A stretch of 64,000 nucleotides of DNA, taken from NCBI GenBank assembly GCA_021014945.1, contig MU266393.1, positions 62,001 through 126,000 of the forward strand, in the 5' to 3' direction. The DNA is from Leucogyrophana mollusca (lineage: Eukaryota > Basidiomycota > Agaricomycetes > Boletales). Below the pieces are notes generated by a model that worked only from the letters and a program-made list of their open reading frames with translations, had not been told where the DNA came from and made no database searches. A program made the translations under genes and the position numbers. Below are positions 12,182-23,922 of this stretch, one piece after another. Each line of letters begins with the position of its first letter. Positions within the stretch are counted from its first letter, which is position 1.

Positions 12182-14174
12182 CTAACACTGCACCTCTGCT
12201 TTGTGGATGCCTTATTATTCGAAATCAAATCCGTGTGTAACAATATTAGTATTATACTGACTTGCCTAAAGCCATCTAGTCGTTGTACCGCCATGGGACT
12301 GGCTTGCCCCCTCTCTTTCTTGATTACCCCAAGCCCTCGGCCTCATTGCCTGATAAAAGATGTGCTCGTTTGGTTGGTCAGAGCTCAGGCGTTTTCTGAT
12401 CACCGGAACCCGGATGCTTTTTACTGCGAGTCCCGGCTCCCACTGCGCTGCACATGCTACAAAGGAAATGCGTACCTTGTATCCTCGCACCATCTGCATC
12501 CGGCCTCGCCTCGCTTCTATCTCGCAGCTCGCACCTTCCTACTGCCGCTTCTCTTCACCTTTCTGGAATACACTTCCTCAGTTGCTCTTTTCGCGGTCAT
12601 GGGGCACCCTCTCTTGATTGTAATGTAATAATCTCCACGCAAAGCGAGCCGCCTATTCTACTTACTATACGTATACGATAGATTCCCCATAATAATATCA
12701 CCACTTTACGATTCCGGGTGGGTGCGGAAAGGAGTGAGGCACGAATTGTGCGATCGTCTCGGATAAACCAGATCAGATGCCTTCCAGGCGAGTCCCGCAA
12801 CGCCCGCCACATGCTCGCGGAAGAGTTCCCCGAGGTGGGTCACATCCCCATCATGACTTAATCTACTAACCATCTTCGTCTAACCATCATACGGTGGTGG
12901 GACGCCTGGGTGAGAGGGCCGGAAGAGCGGAAGGGCGTCAGCAAATCAAGCCAAGATAATGGTAGCTCCGTAATACATTTGCCTTGGTGCCTCCAGCGCC
13001 ATAACCATGGCGCTTATCACTGAAGCTCAGACAATGATTTTGCGCTTGATGCTCGTAAAGCTGTGGGTGGACACTTACGACTGCCCTAGTATGCGTGAGT
13101 GCTATGTGGTACCAGTGCTACCGATGCAGCTTAAGAGGCGCCCGAACGGCCACCGAGAGCAGGGTCGTGATGACTACCGGAACCTTACACAATAGAGACC
13201 CAGGAACTCAGTCCACAGCCCAGTATACGGGAGTGAGGTATGTAAGTAAGGAACATGCTGTAACGGTTTTTAGTTCTTGCATTCACCGCACCAGAGTCAA
13301 ATTAGGTCGTCGTTGCGACGAAATGACCGGTGATAATCAGTGCTGTGCAAAGAGGAGCGCAAATCCGGTGATTACGCACACTCCTATCGGTGACCGGTCT
13401 AGAAAACACCTCTGCAGGCCGGTAAAGCTGCGCAAATCACTTAGCAAGGCGGGACAAGAAGAGACGAGAACCATTCGCGGGTCGTTGTACCTGAGCCACC
13501 TCGATCTCTACCCGGTCTCTTGCCGCAGATCACGAACGATATAAAGTTTCCTCCCACCATATACATACCTTCAACAGCAGCCGAGAAATCGAGAACGACA
13601 ACGAGGCGCATTTGTTCTGAGAACAACATATATAATGAATTTTCCGCGGATCGGACTGTTGGTTACGAAGAGGCCGCCGGAAAGGAGGTCGCCAAGCGTT
13701 GCTCGAATCGAGAGGACATGGAGCGGGTCTGATGGGCCAGAATGAGGACAGAGCTAACGTTATCCATAAGATGGAGGCAATACGTGGGTCGATGGGGTAT
13801 CATCGATTTCCGGGTGGTGTGGAAGCTAAACGTATCACGAGAGGCATTCGATTGCCTGAGTTGGTTTCTGATTTTACCACAGGACGAGCGACCACGCTGG
13901 TAAAGGGAGATAGGTATATCAGCCGATATATCCTGGAATCAAAATGAAGGAACGGAGGAAGATCCAAAATTAAGGGCTGGAGCGAGGTGGTGAAAGAAGT
14001 GGCGAGAAGCCAGCATTTACTCGTTCTCGGATAATTAAAAACGCAGGGGGACCGGAAAATGCCAGGAGCACGCTTACTTGAATGTCTTCTCGATGATTAT
14101 CGAAGAGTCTATAGAGAATTCGAGGTCGCGCACCAACGTGTACAGGAAGATCTTAATCCTGTAAGTCAAAAATA
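12182..14174. other. Long intergenic region
   Basis: No gene is supported. The open frame at 12203-12628 begins only 20 bp after the homeodomain stop, lacks domain features, and is probably 3' untranslated sequence. Other short frames (13095-13544, 13699-13947) show no splice continuity or recognisable motif. No repeats stand out. Confidence 0.4.
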
Positions 14175-16467
14175 TCAGTACACGGTACTATCAGTAGCTG
14201 GGCGCCATAACATAAAGTCAGCCTTGAGGTCAAGAATAGCATAGATTAAGTGAGGTCGACCTCGTGACCGAAGCATGACATCAAGACGAGAAGGAATAGA
14301 CCAAGCGTTGCGGCTCCGTCTGGGAAAGATGCTAAGGGTAATACAAATAGAAATAAGTGCGAGCATCGCAGGCGAAAGAGGATCCGTAAGGCCAATGGTA
14401 TGAAAGGGAATTGGGCCATCAAGATAACAACCACTCACTCGGCAAGTGCAAACTTGTACCCTATGCAGCCACGGGTTCCACTCAAAAAAGTGAGGGTATT
14501 CGAGTAGAGGCCTTGTATGGCCTTTATTTCCTCAGGGGGGTTTTGCCAACGCTCTGGTCTTTAGCGCCAATATCAGATTATGAAAGGGTGGGAGGCAATT
14601 GAATCGGCGTGCCTGAAGGCCTGAGCGTCTCCGCCCCATATGGACTGGCTCTTGTTGATTGCTTGGATAGGTATCGTGATGATGTCGTATTTGTTCACCT
14701 TGATGGTTGTCCTCGTGTTCCCACCTTTATCGATGAATGGTCTTTGAACTGGAATCTCGTCACCTTCCATCGCGACTCTCATTGTCCACGTTACTGGGGC
14801 ATGCACCCTCAGCGTCTCACGTACCACCCAGTCCAGGTACTCCAGTTTATTGACATCCTCGTCCAGCGTTGGCGAATCGCGTGGAATGGTGTGCAATGCC
14901 TTTCGTAGGGCGTCTTGGCTGACTGGCGACTTCGACAGGGCATAAAGACACCAGGTGAGCGCGGAGGACGATGTTTCGTAACCAGCGATCAAGAATGTGG
15001 ATATCTGACATAACACCTCTGATGTACTCATGCGCTGCGATGCGAACGACGCAAGATTGGATTGAACTGGAGGGCACGACTGTTTCAACATCGCAGTCAA
15101 GAAGTGTAGTTGAGTGAACACACCGAGGACACTGAGTAGGTCTCGCTGGATGGCCGGACGGCTCAATAAAGGCGTCGCCGCCTTAGCACTCGACTCAGAT
15201 GATATGGTTCTTCTTCGCTCGTCGATCAATTCAAGCCCTATTCGTTGAAGGCGCCCATGGGCTTCTTCCATCGTTGCGTTATGACGGTGCTACAAACAAC
15301 CGTTGAGTTGTCAAATAGGCAATAGGACAACGGTGTACCTACGAATTTTCTGAGGAGCGGAATCCATGTCTCCAAGATTGTTCGCAGTGCCAACTTTCGA
15401 GCGGTGGTGAATATAACGTGGTAGGCATCGGCTAGTTTATTACTTTCCCCTGCCAGTGCATTGAACGCATATCCAAAGCCTGATGGAAAGTAGCCGAATG
15501 GATGTTTATAGGTCGAACCCAGCCCGAGACGCAAACGCCGTACCTGCCAGGCCAATGACGTCAAGTGTGGCCTTTGAAAGCCACACCAACACGTCGACAC
15601 TTTCGTCCACTTCAGTATCGTGTTCTTGAGCCATCCTTGTCCAAATGTCTCGGAGCTGTGAGCATGAATATATTGGATCGTGTACATGGTGACCGGAGGC
15701 AGATGTGAGCGGGGACTCACTTGGATGGCTTTGTCCCAGAATATGGGAGTAAGCGTCTTGATGTGGCCCCCAGCAAAGGCAGGTGCCTGCGCGGAAGAAC
15801 AAATGAACGGTTAACTCTCGGACAAAGGGTACGCAGACTATAACACACGCTACACGATTTAGAAATAGGAAATAATGTGCAAGATGCTTGCGAGGTATGT
15901 GCTTGGCAGCGTGCATGTTACAATTGCCCGCTTATGCAGACAACATACAAATATGATCGGACTGACCAGTATTTTCCGCTGCAATGAGGGATATTAGTAG
16001 AGATCAATATCGAAATGCCCAACCCTTACTTGTCTTTTGTGAACGTCTCCTTCTGTGGTCAACACGCCTTCGTGGCCAGCCCCCATAGTGGCAAGGTTGT
16101 CACGGACAAAATCAGGTTTTTGATATTTGTCAGACTCAGCAAGAATGTGTGCGACGGCAACAAGATCGAGTGTAAGTAAACGACAGCCTCCGAAAAATCC
16201 TTTGTATGAGAATGTTGGGCCATAGGTGGCTTCCCAGTCGGCGAGAAGCCCTGTGTTCTCTTGGTGATACATCTCGGGGAGGTTTCCTAGCAGAAAAGAG
16301 CGTGTAGGTGGGCAGCGGAGCGAGCGAAGGGGCGAGGTATACTGTCTCGCAAGCAGGAGAATGAGGTCCGAGAGGATCCACAGCACTATGACACCAAGAA
16401 CGAGCAACAGAACAGGATAACACGACGACCAAGAGGCAGAACCAGCGGATGAGACGAGAGAAGGCAT
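14175..16467 (-). CDS. Cytochrome P450 monooxygenase, C-terminal exon uncertain
   Basis: Membrane-anchored heme monooxygenase. Exons on minus: 16467-16030, 15978-15967 (a 12-nt micro-exon, RKIL), 15786-15721, 15655-15544, 15479-15343, 15289-15124, 15066-14613, 14558-14439. An N-terminal hydrophobic anchor (LLLVLGVIVLWIL) is followed by the I-helix AGYETSS, the K-helix ETLR, PERW, and the heme-ligand loop FLSGTRGCIGYKFALAE with its axial cysteine. Two oddities appear at the 3' end. The intron 14559-14612 needs a GC donor (GCACGC). After a good GTGAGT donor at 14438, no AG acceptor precedes the stretch that best resembles the last P450 exon. Using the next acceptor at 14332 gives about 553 residues and a stop at 14175, but a poorly conserved tail. 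It may be a functional gene with a diverged end or an early pseudogene. It diverges from the METTL25-like gene across 322 bp. Confidence 0.75.
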
Positions 16468-16789
16468 TGTAACGACCTGGAGAAAGAAAAGTGAGCGAAG
16501 AATGGAAGGAAAGCTTATAGGTTTTATACAGAATATGGACGACACCTGAGCCCAAGAATTGGGTCGGAAATGGATTAGAGTGGACGCCTCGATCAGACCT
16601 GCCAGGTGAGAAGGGGATCGGCCATGTCGGTCACATACCCCAGAGACCCCGGGAACCCCAGGCCCAACACAAATTTTGCCATCTTGCTCATATGTTTTCA
16701 TTACAAGAAATACCTGTGGGTACACGGGAAGGCAACCGACTCGCAATTCTTAGCTGGGTATCGTATTGAGTTTTCTCCAGCTGAGACTA
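16468..16789. promoter_or_regulatory. Shared divergent promoter, P450 / METTL25-like gene
   Basis: 322 bp separate the two divergent start codons, so both promoters must lie in this stretch or overlap the genes. No clear TATA box or palindromic operator is evident. Confidence 0.4.
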
Positions 16790-18884
16790 ATGCAGACGCT
16801 GGATATCTTTGACCAGTTATCATCTTCATTGATTTCCTCACTTCTTGCCACCCATCCGAATGATATCGCATCTTCGGACTTCGTGAGCCCATCATCACCG
16901 TGGGCTTCGTGGTGGGATTGGGCAACGAACATTGACGATGATCCCGCTTGCGACTCCCCCAAGTGGCTTCGATTACTGCGCCGATACAATTTCAATCGCG
17001 ATGTCCCCGATAGCCTACCATCCAATGGTGTTCATCCCTGCGAGGACGGAAAAGTACGCCCACTTCGTTCATGGCCAGTCTGACCAATTTCCGAGTATGT
17101 ATTCGGGTAGCCATCACATTCGTCAGACGGGGTTCCTCTGGAGCTCTGCACCCTCGTAGACACCGTCATTCGCCTTGAATTGAAACGCGACCTATCGCCA
17201 ATCCCTGGGGTATCGGGTTAGCGTGATACCTCACCTATTGACTTCCCTGCTTATCATCGCATAATTCTCAGACGAGACTGCAGGGTTATCGAAATTCCTC
17301 ACTGGTCGCACGTATGGCATGTCCCCCAAGAAAGAACATGAGGTCGACCGTATGTCTGCCTACATCTCCTCCCTGCTAAACTCTAGAAGCCGCCACAAAC
17401 TGGAGCATGTTATTGACGTCGGATCTGGCCAAGTTCGTCCATTTTTACTCATGCGACATTCGTCAACCTTTACAACCATGCAACGTCATTCGTTTCTCTC
17501 GTTGAGCTGCGTGTTAGAATTCATTGATAACAAGTTACGATATATAGGGTTACCTATCTCGCGCACTCCAAAGGCTAGGCCTCCACATCTTAGCCCTCGA
17601 CTTCAACGAACTTCAAACCTCTGGAGCAGAGCGCTGGAGAGCAAAGGCCACGATAAGGAACGCTCGTCAGGTGCCAAGACGAAATCCTGCAGTTTCTGAG
17701 GATCTAACTGGCGGGAGCACGCCGCATGATCCTGAGCTGACCTTGGCTTCTACGGTTGTGAACCAGACCCCGGAGATGAAACCCACCGAGCTTCCACGGA
17801 CGCAGAAGGGCTCTCTTACACATAAAACGATCCGCATTACCCCTCAGTCCCTTGACTTGTCTATTCAGGACTGGCTTCTCGCCGACGGGCCCGAAAGCGC
17901 CACTAGCATTGGTACAGTCCAGAGCAAGAAGGATGCTGCATATCCCCAAGCAGACGGATCGTCCAAACCCATCCCTGTGCTGTTTGTAGCGTTGCATGCA
18001 TGCGGTTCACTCACCCCTGATATCCTGCGAACATTTTTGTCGAATCATAAAGCTAGCGCTGAGCATGGGCGGCCAAGCTGGCAAGCACACGGTCTTGTCG
18101 TGGTCGGATGCTGCTATAATTTGATGGCACCCCACGGTAGGTGGGCAGCCTCGTTACAAATTCTCGACTCTGATGCATCAATCCCCATCACGCAGATTTC
18201 CCACTCTCAAGCGCTCTTTGCCAGCGTGGTGCGAGTCTCTCGTTGGCATCTCGTCACCTCGCTGCCCAAATCCCGTCGCAATGGTCACGGAGCTCCGCTT
18301 CCTGGCGAGGCGCCCAGCTCGCAATTCGCAAGGTCGTTTACCGCGCGCTTTTACAGCCTATTCTGCAAGCTGTGGCCGCTCGAGACAGGGATTTTGCCGA
18401 TGAAACATCACGCTCCAGGAACACAAGCACGGATGCGCATGCGGTAGATATAGAAGACAAGTTCCGAGGAGTCGGCGAAACACCAGAAAACAGACGCCTA
18501 GGCAAGCTCAACGATGCCGCTTACAATGATTGGGATACTTTTCTTACCCGAGCGGGAGACAAAATGGGCTTCCGTCTTGAGGACCTTTCTCACCCTCTAC
18601 CAGGGTACCTGAAAGATGAGAGGCAAAGAAAGCAACTAGAAAGCGGTCTCGGCGTCCTTCACGTCCTGAGATGCTTACTAGGTCCACTGATAGAAAGTCT
18701 TATTCTGATGGATCGTTATGATTGGATACATGAAGAGCTGGAAGAGTCGCGGCCTCAAGCGAAAGAAGGCGTGTCTACAGGCACACAGACGATGAGGGTG
18801 GAGCTGTTCAATCTTTTCGACCAGGCAACGGGGAGTGGAAGGAACATCGCTATCGTCGTTACGCCCACGGATACGAATAAGTAG
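16790..18884 (+). CDS. METTL25/RRNAD1-family methyltransferase-like protein, with a frame break
   Basis: Member of the eukaryotic METTL25/RRNAD1 family of putative methyltransferases (biochemical role poorly known). Family blocks are clear: RLLRRYNFNRDVP, VFIPARTEKYAHFV, MSPKKEHEV, the SAM-binding VIDVGSGQGYLSR, ILALDFNELQTSGAERW, FVALHACGSLTPD, GLVVVGCCYNLM and LAAQIPSQWS. Exons: 16790-17094, 17127-17216, 17272-17432, 17548-18136, 18196-18884, about 610 residues. The reading frame changes by one base near 17002-17025, where homology continues across the break. Dropping one base, for example from the C run near 17004, restores a continuous protein whose total length is then divisible by three. 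The intron at 17095-17126 would be only 32 nt. The gene is either damaged or contains an assembly indel. Confidence 0.75.
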
Positions 18885-19004
18885 AGCTCAGCCCAGCTCC
18901 CTGGACATGTGTGCGCGATCATGCCTGACTGGACGCCTGAGGAGCTGACGATATGATCTTAGCCTAGGCCTCCACGAATCCACGTAGTCGTAACGTATTC
19001 TGTG

Positions 19005-20140
19005 CTACATGGTACCTTGTAAGGGCCATGTAAAAATATCTTTTCCTATCTTCACCACAATGCTCTCCACATCAAAACTTCCGATTTTGGCTGAAGCCAA
19101 CCTCGCACCGAAGGTCTCATTTAGCGAAGGAACCAGATCACTTGGAAAACGCGGTATGCGAACAAACTGATCCGCCGACGAGGACTGAGAGGCAGACCGA
19201 GATGAAGAGCCACTCTCTGTAGATGTCGGCGTGGTGTAATCTCCGAAAGGAGCGCTTGAAACTGTTACAGGCTCACTTGCGCCGCAGGTAGGCGAGATAC
19301 TTGATGGCAAATTCGCTTCAAGGAGGGCCCAAGCTATAGATGCGTGAAATCTTGGGTCGCGGTAGAACTCCTTTTGGCGTATAGAGCGAAGGGCAGGCCC
19401 CAAAGCATCTGACATCTTTCTCATCTTCAAGCAGTCCTAGGTCAGGTAATGAAAGCATCGGCCAGAACGCTACACAACTTACCTCATGGTGCCCAGCACC
19501 GACCTCCAAAGTGAGGAACGTCCGCGTGCGCTCATCGTTTGTCAGTTCAGCAAAAGTTGCGAAGGATCCCTTAAAGCTATGGAAACATTAGGAGAAAGAG
19601 CCCTTGTTCGATGGTATAGCATGACATACGGTACATTACAGCGGGCGATCTGTTTGATGCAGCGCTTGAAATCGTCGCGCTGGTGCGCTCGCAGGAAGAT
19701 GGGTCGCGACAAAGAGACATGAAGTTCCCGCTTATTGCAATCACCAGTGTTCTTGACGTGCTCACCGTTATCGCCTTCGTAGCCGTGCATTCCGATCGCG
19801 TGAATACTAGGTACGACTCCCTTGGTAAAGCTAAACACCTGATTGATTACAGAGTAAAGCGGCGACTTGGGCATGAGCACGATTGGCACGTAGATGTACG
19901 CGGCATATTGACCCTCGACGTGCGGAGTAGAGCGCACCCTGCCCTGGTGAAGCGCAGGATTGTCGACGGGCGTCGGGACGATCACAGTTGAAGCAAGAGA
20001 AGGTAGCTTTCTGGATTCGCTTTTAGTGCTGCGCTTGTTTGAGCGGGTGATTTCAACCTTTTCTTGTTGGCAGAAATTTGCACGGGCTCTTCATCTTCTG
20101 AGCTGGAGTATGAAACCAGGGGGAGTGGGGATCGCTTCAT
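19005..20140 (-). CDS. USB1: U6 snRNA 3' phosphodiesterase USB1/Mpn1
   Basis: Predicted nuclear 2H-type phosphodiesterase that trims and protects the 3' end of spliceosomal U6 snRNA (role known for the family). Exons on minus: 20140-20058, 20010-19630, 19576-19483, 19436-19005; the sum is 990 nt, 329 residues. Both catalytic HxS motifs are present: HVS in ELHVSLSRP and HAS in RFHASIAWAL. Other family blocks are PVDNPALHQGR, PHVEGQYAAYIYVP and TNDERTRTFLTLEVGAGHHE. The N-terminus has the usual Ser/acidic stretch followed by KKRKLPSL. The first intron has a weak donor (GTTGAA) but is required to join these frames. The gene diverges from UreG across 373 bp. Confidence 0.9.
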
Positions 20141-20513
20141 GCAAGAACAGACAAGAACATGTCGAAAACAAACAGCGTTTTACTTTTGGCAGTCCGACTC
20201 TGGCCCAACATGTGGCCCGCGCCGCGCCGGGACAACGGCTTCGCCGAGATTTACTACGAGGTGTTCTCCAGCTCCAGCTGGCGAGCTGAAGGCTAAGTTC
20301 CACAAGTTTATCTGTGCACACTGGCGTGGTTTTACACAAGAATTCGAACACCGTCCAAAGTGTTATTCAATGTCCTCTTTCACTGTACATGTCAACAGCT
20401 GAGGACCTTCAAGTAGCGCCCGGCGGCGCCTGGATCCCGGATGCCGAATAGTTGTCAATGTGGCCTTGGGGCGCTATCTTTGTGGTAGAGCAGCTTGACC
20501 GATATCTCTCACC
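20141..20513. promoter_or_regulatory. Shared divergent promoter, USB1 / UreG
   Basis: 373 bp between divergent start codons. No open frame in it has support. No clear TATA element or operator palindrome was found. Confidence 0.4.
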
Positions 20514-21618
20514 ATGAGCGTGCAGTTCATTAATAGCTTGGGCCCTTCAGCGCAGAGCCCGGTCGGGCAGACTCACTCGCATGAGTTAGGAGGAGCGCAA
20601 CATAGCCACGATGCTCAGGAGCACGGTCATACACACGAGCACTTGGAACATCCTGGTGAGTACACAGCTGCATCGGGTACCAATTGGAGTTGATTCAGCT
20701 CGAGCGATATCCACGGCCACCAGGTAAATTCGCTGAGCGAGATCTTCCGGACTACTCTTTGCGAAACTTCGAGGAAAGAGGGTTCACGATCGGAATCGGC
20801 GGGTACGATGGTTTAGGTGCAGCGAGTCCACGGCACATGACTTACTCAACGACACAGTCCCGTTGGCTCTGGAAAGACCGCGCTGACGCTTGCCCTTTGC
20901 AAACGACTCCGTCGGGAATATAACATTGGTACTACTTTACACCCTTTGCCTGCGTTGCGCTGATGTTGTTGATTATGCCAAGCTACCGTGACGAATGATA
21001 TTTTCACTCGCGAGGACCAGGAGTTTCTCATCAAGAATAAAGCCCTCCCGACTTCTCGTATCCTGGCTATCGAAACCGGTGGCTGCCCACATGCCGCCAT
21101 CCGCGAAGACATCAGCGCCAACATGGGTGCACTTGAGACACTTCAAGCCAAGTATGGGTGTCAGCTTCTTTTCGTCGAAAGCGGAGGTGACAACCTAGCC
21201 GCAAACTATTCGAGAGAGTTAGCGGACTACATCATCTACGTTATCGATGTCGCGGTGAGCTGTTGATAAACCCGAGGGTCCAATTGATGTTCATTCTCTG
21301 AAAGGGCGGGGATAAGATCCCTCGCAAGGGAGGTCCGGGAATCTCGCAATCGGATCTTCTAGTCATAAACAAGGTAATCCTTCGCAACTTGGTGCACCCT
21401 CGTCTCAATACAACCTTGCACAGATCGACATTGCAGAATACGTCAACGCGTCGCTTGCGGTCATGGAACGCGACTCGAAGCTTATGCGCGGAGACGGCCC
21501 AACAATATTCACGAGCATCAAGACGGGCCAGAACGTGGAAGATGTCGTTGAGCTCATTCTCGCGGCATGGAGGACGGCAGGCAGCCCAGGGAAAGCGGAG
21601 CCTGTTGGCGAGGAGTAA
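20514..21618 (+). CDS. ureG: Urease accessory GTPase UreG
   Basis: Predicted cytosolic SIMIBI-class GTPase that delivers nickel during maturation of urease. Six exons: 20514-20655, 20724-20802, 20858-20928, 20983-21254, 21305-21373, 21424-21618; 828 nt, 275 residues. Seen: a His-rich N-terminal tail (about 10 His in the first 47 residues, a likely metal-binding region), the P-loop GPVGSGKT, the conserved [17 protein letters not shown] block with the CPH nickel site, [12 protein letters not shown], and the GTPase specificity motif NKID. The start is the first ATG of the open frame and has an ACC context. UreG is usually single-copy and unlinked to urease in fungi; no other urease gene is visible in this window. 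Confidence 0.95.
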
Positions 21619-22283
21619 TGCGGGGACCACGAGTGTCTTCTGATGTACCACAAGTATTCGTTCGACCCTGAACCAGGGGTCGGTGCCACATGATGTTCCT
21701 GTTACCTTGAAGCATTGTTGTGTATCTCTTTAAAGAAGGGGTGCGCTGCTCTCTGCTGCTCTCATGCATTGATCAATTGCAAACTAAGCCGGGACACCAG
21801 AAAACTACCTACCCTCGACTGAGGGAAGACCACTGGTCCATGTGCTCGATTATGTTCCTTATATTCCGAATTCGGGCAGGATATGGCTGCAATGCTAGGC
21901 GGATCAAAAGCGAAAACACGAGAGAAGAGTGGGTCCATGGCTCGGACTGACTTGGTCAAGGTTTATCGATATCAATGTCAATGTAACCCTGCTTTTGGGT
22001 TAGGTGCTGTTGATAATATTCCCGATGTTTCGCCGCCCCTTTCACTCATCCCCAACAACCAACTCAGTTGTCAGAGAACACGTCGTCCTGCGTCCGTCCA
22101 TTGTCTGACAAACCCTCACTCGGACCCGCGAGTGGATTGTCAGATGATGTCCTGACTCGCTTCCCCAAGTCATGGCTACGAGGTATAAAGGGCGGGTGAA
22201 ACATAGAATATTCCTCATCGCAAGGTCTTTTCTCTCATACCAGCGCACCTCCTGTTCCATTTTACGTACTTGTATCAGCGACA
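21619..22283. other. Intergenic region with aldo-keto reductase promoter
   Basis: No gene is supported. Near the right end a TATAAAG box precedes the aldo-keto reductase start by about 100 bp. The rest shows short open frames without features. Confidence 0.45.
22184..22190 (+). promoter_or_regulatory. TATA box of the aldo-keto reductase gene
   Basis: TATAAAG about 94 bp upstream of the ATG at 22284, in a G/C-rich context. The position fits a fungal TATA element and suggests inducible expression. This is inferred from position only. Confidence 0.45.
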
Positions 22284-23722
22284 ATGTCTATCTGGACTGC
22301 AACTCCCAAACCACAAGAGCGGCTCGCTCGTTACCGCGTCCTGTCACCAACGGCTGGCATCCACGTCTCGCCACTACAGCTTGGTGCTTTGAGCATTGGC
22401 GACCAATGGGAGAAGTTTGGTTTGGGTAGCATGAACAAGGACTCGTCATTCAAATTGCTCGACGCATACTATGATGCGGGGGGCAACTTCATCGATACTG
22501 CCAATAACTAGTCAGTGCCTGGCATCTGAGTCTGAGCGATACTAACCGTGCTGTGTATTTCGCAGCCAAGATCAGACTTCTGAGCAATTTATTGGCGAAT
22601 GGGCAGAGTCCCGTGGAATTCGAGACCAGCTTGTCATCGCTACCAAGGTAGCTATCCGTTAATAGTCGTATTCTTTTCGTCGCTCATGCTAATCATATCC
22701 CCTAGTACACGACAAATTATCAGCGTGGCCAAGATAATATCAAGCAAAAGATACTATTCACGGGCAACAATGTCAAATCTATGCACATGAGCGTCGAAGT
22801 CAGCTTGAAGAACCTTCGAACCACGTATATTGACATCTTGTACCTCCATTGGTGGGACTACGCGACCTCCATCGAGGAGGTGATGAACGGGCTACACAAC
22901 CTGGTTCAACAAGGCAAAGTACTATACCTTGTAAGTGACCAAGTGCCATTCATTCACCTTGCACATCAGGCTGATCTCCCACACTCACATAGGGGATTTC
23001 TGATACCCCAGCTTGGGTAGTGGCCAAAGCAAACCAGTATGCTCGAGATCATGGTAAGACCCCGTTTGTGATATACCAGGGACTGTGGAATGTGATGGAA
23101 CGCTCCTTTGAGCGTGACATCATCCCCATGGCTCGTAGCGAAGGTCGGTGACATCTTCAGACATCCCTAGAAGCCGAGGTGCTAATGACTACCTAGGCCT
23201 TGCTCTCGCACCATGGGCCGTTCTTGCGGGCGGGAAGCTGCGCACAGACGAGGAAGATGCAAGACGACGGCAAACTGGCGAGAACGGGCGCACCATGTTC
23301 GGTCCATGGGAGCGCACAGAAGACGAAAAGAAAATGAGCGCTGCCCTGGAGAAGATCGCAAAGGAAATTGGGGCGAAACACGTCACTGCGATCGCCATAG
23401 CCTACCTAATGCATAAGACCCCATACGTTTTCCCAATTATCGGTGGTCGGAAAGTGGAGCAATTACTGGGCAATATCGAGGCGCTCGAGGTCAAGCTTAC
23501 GCCTGAACATATCCAGTATTTGGATGGAATCATCCCCTTTGATCCTGGATTCCCTACTAGCATGATTGTAAGTGATGCCCCATTGAAGTTTCCTCAGACG
23601 TGTTTTGATCCCAAAACCACCGCGAACAGGGTGACGGTAGCGACGCACCTTTCCTTCTCAAAAGTGCTGCATACATCGACGTGATGCCTGCGCCCAAGCC
23701 GATTTCTCCTGACGCAGACTGA
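22284..23722 (+). CDS. Aldo-keto reductase, aryl-alcohol dehydrogenase (AAD) type
   Basis: Predicted NADPH-dependent oxidoreductase of the AKR9-like aryl-alcohol dehydrogenase group, which in wood-decay fungi interconverts aromatic aldehydes and alcohols. Seen: [20 protein letters not shown] with the catalytic Asp and Tyr, VIATKYTTNY with the catalytic Lys, and [11 protein letters not shown] with the His, completing the AKR tetrad. Downstream are the [11 protein letters not shown] strand and [19 protein letters not shown], typical of cofactor binding. At least six introns of about 50 nt interrupt it. The last (23570-23630) joins FPTSM(I) to a short C-terminal exon ending in PISPDAD. A TATA box lies upstream. 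The exact substrate is unknown. Confidence 0.88.
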
Positions 23723-23922
23723 AGGCGTTGGTTGTGCACAGGCTATGGAATGATGGAAGAAGAAATGAAGTCACTGCAGTGTGATGGGGGAAAAGAATGT
23801 CACGTGGCTATATATTTATGCAATGAATCGTCTACGAAATTGAATGCCCACCGCAGCTTGTGGTTGTTCACTCAGTCCGTTGGAAACGACACTTTTGTTC
23901 CTTTCTAAAGTCGACGTATACA

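Noticed and set aside
12203..12628. Open frame of 141 codons after the homeodomain gene
   Set aside because: Starts 20 bp after the stop, has no domain features, and lies in probable 3' untranslated sequence.
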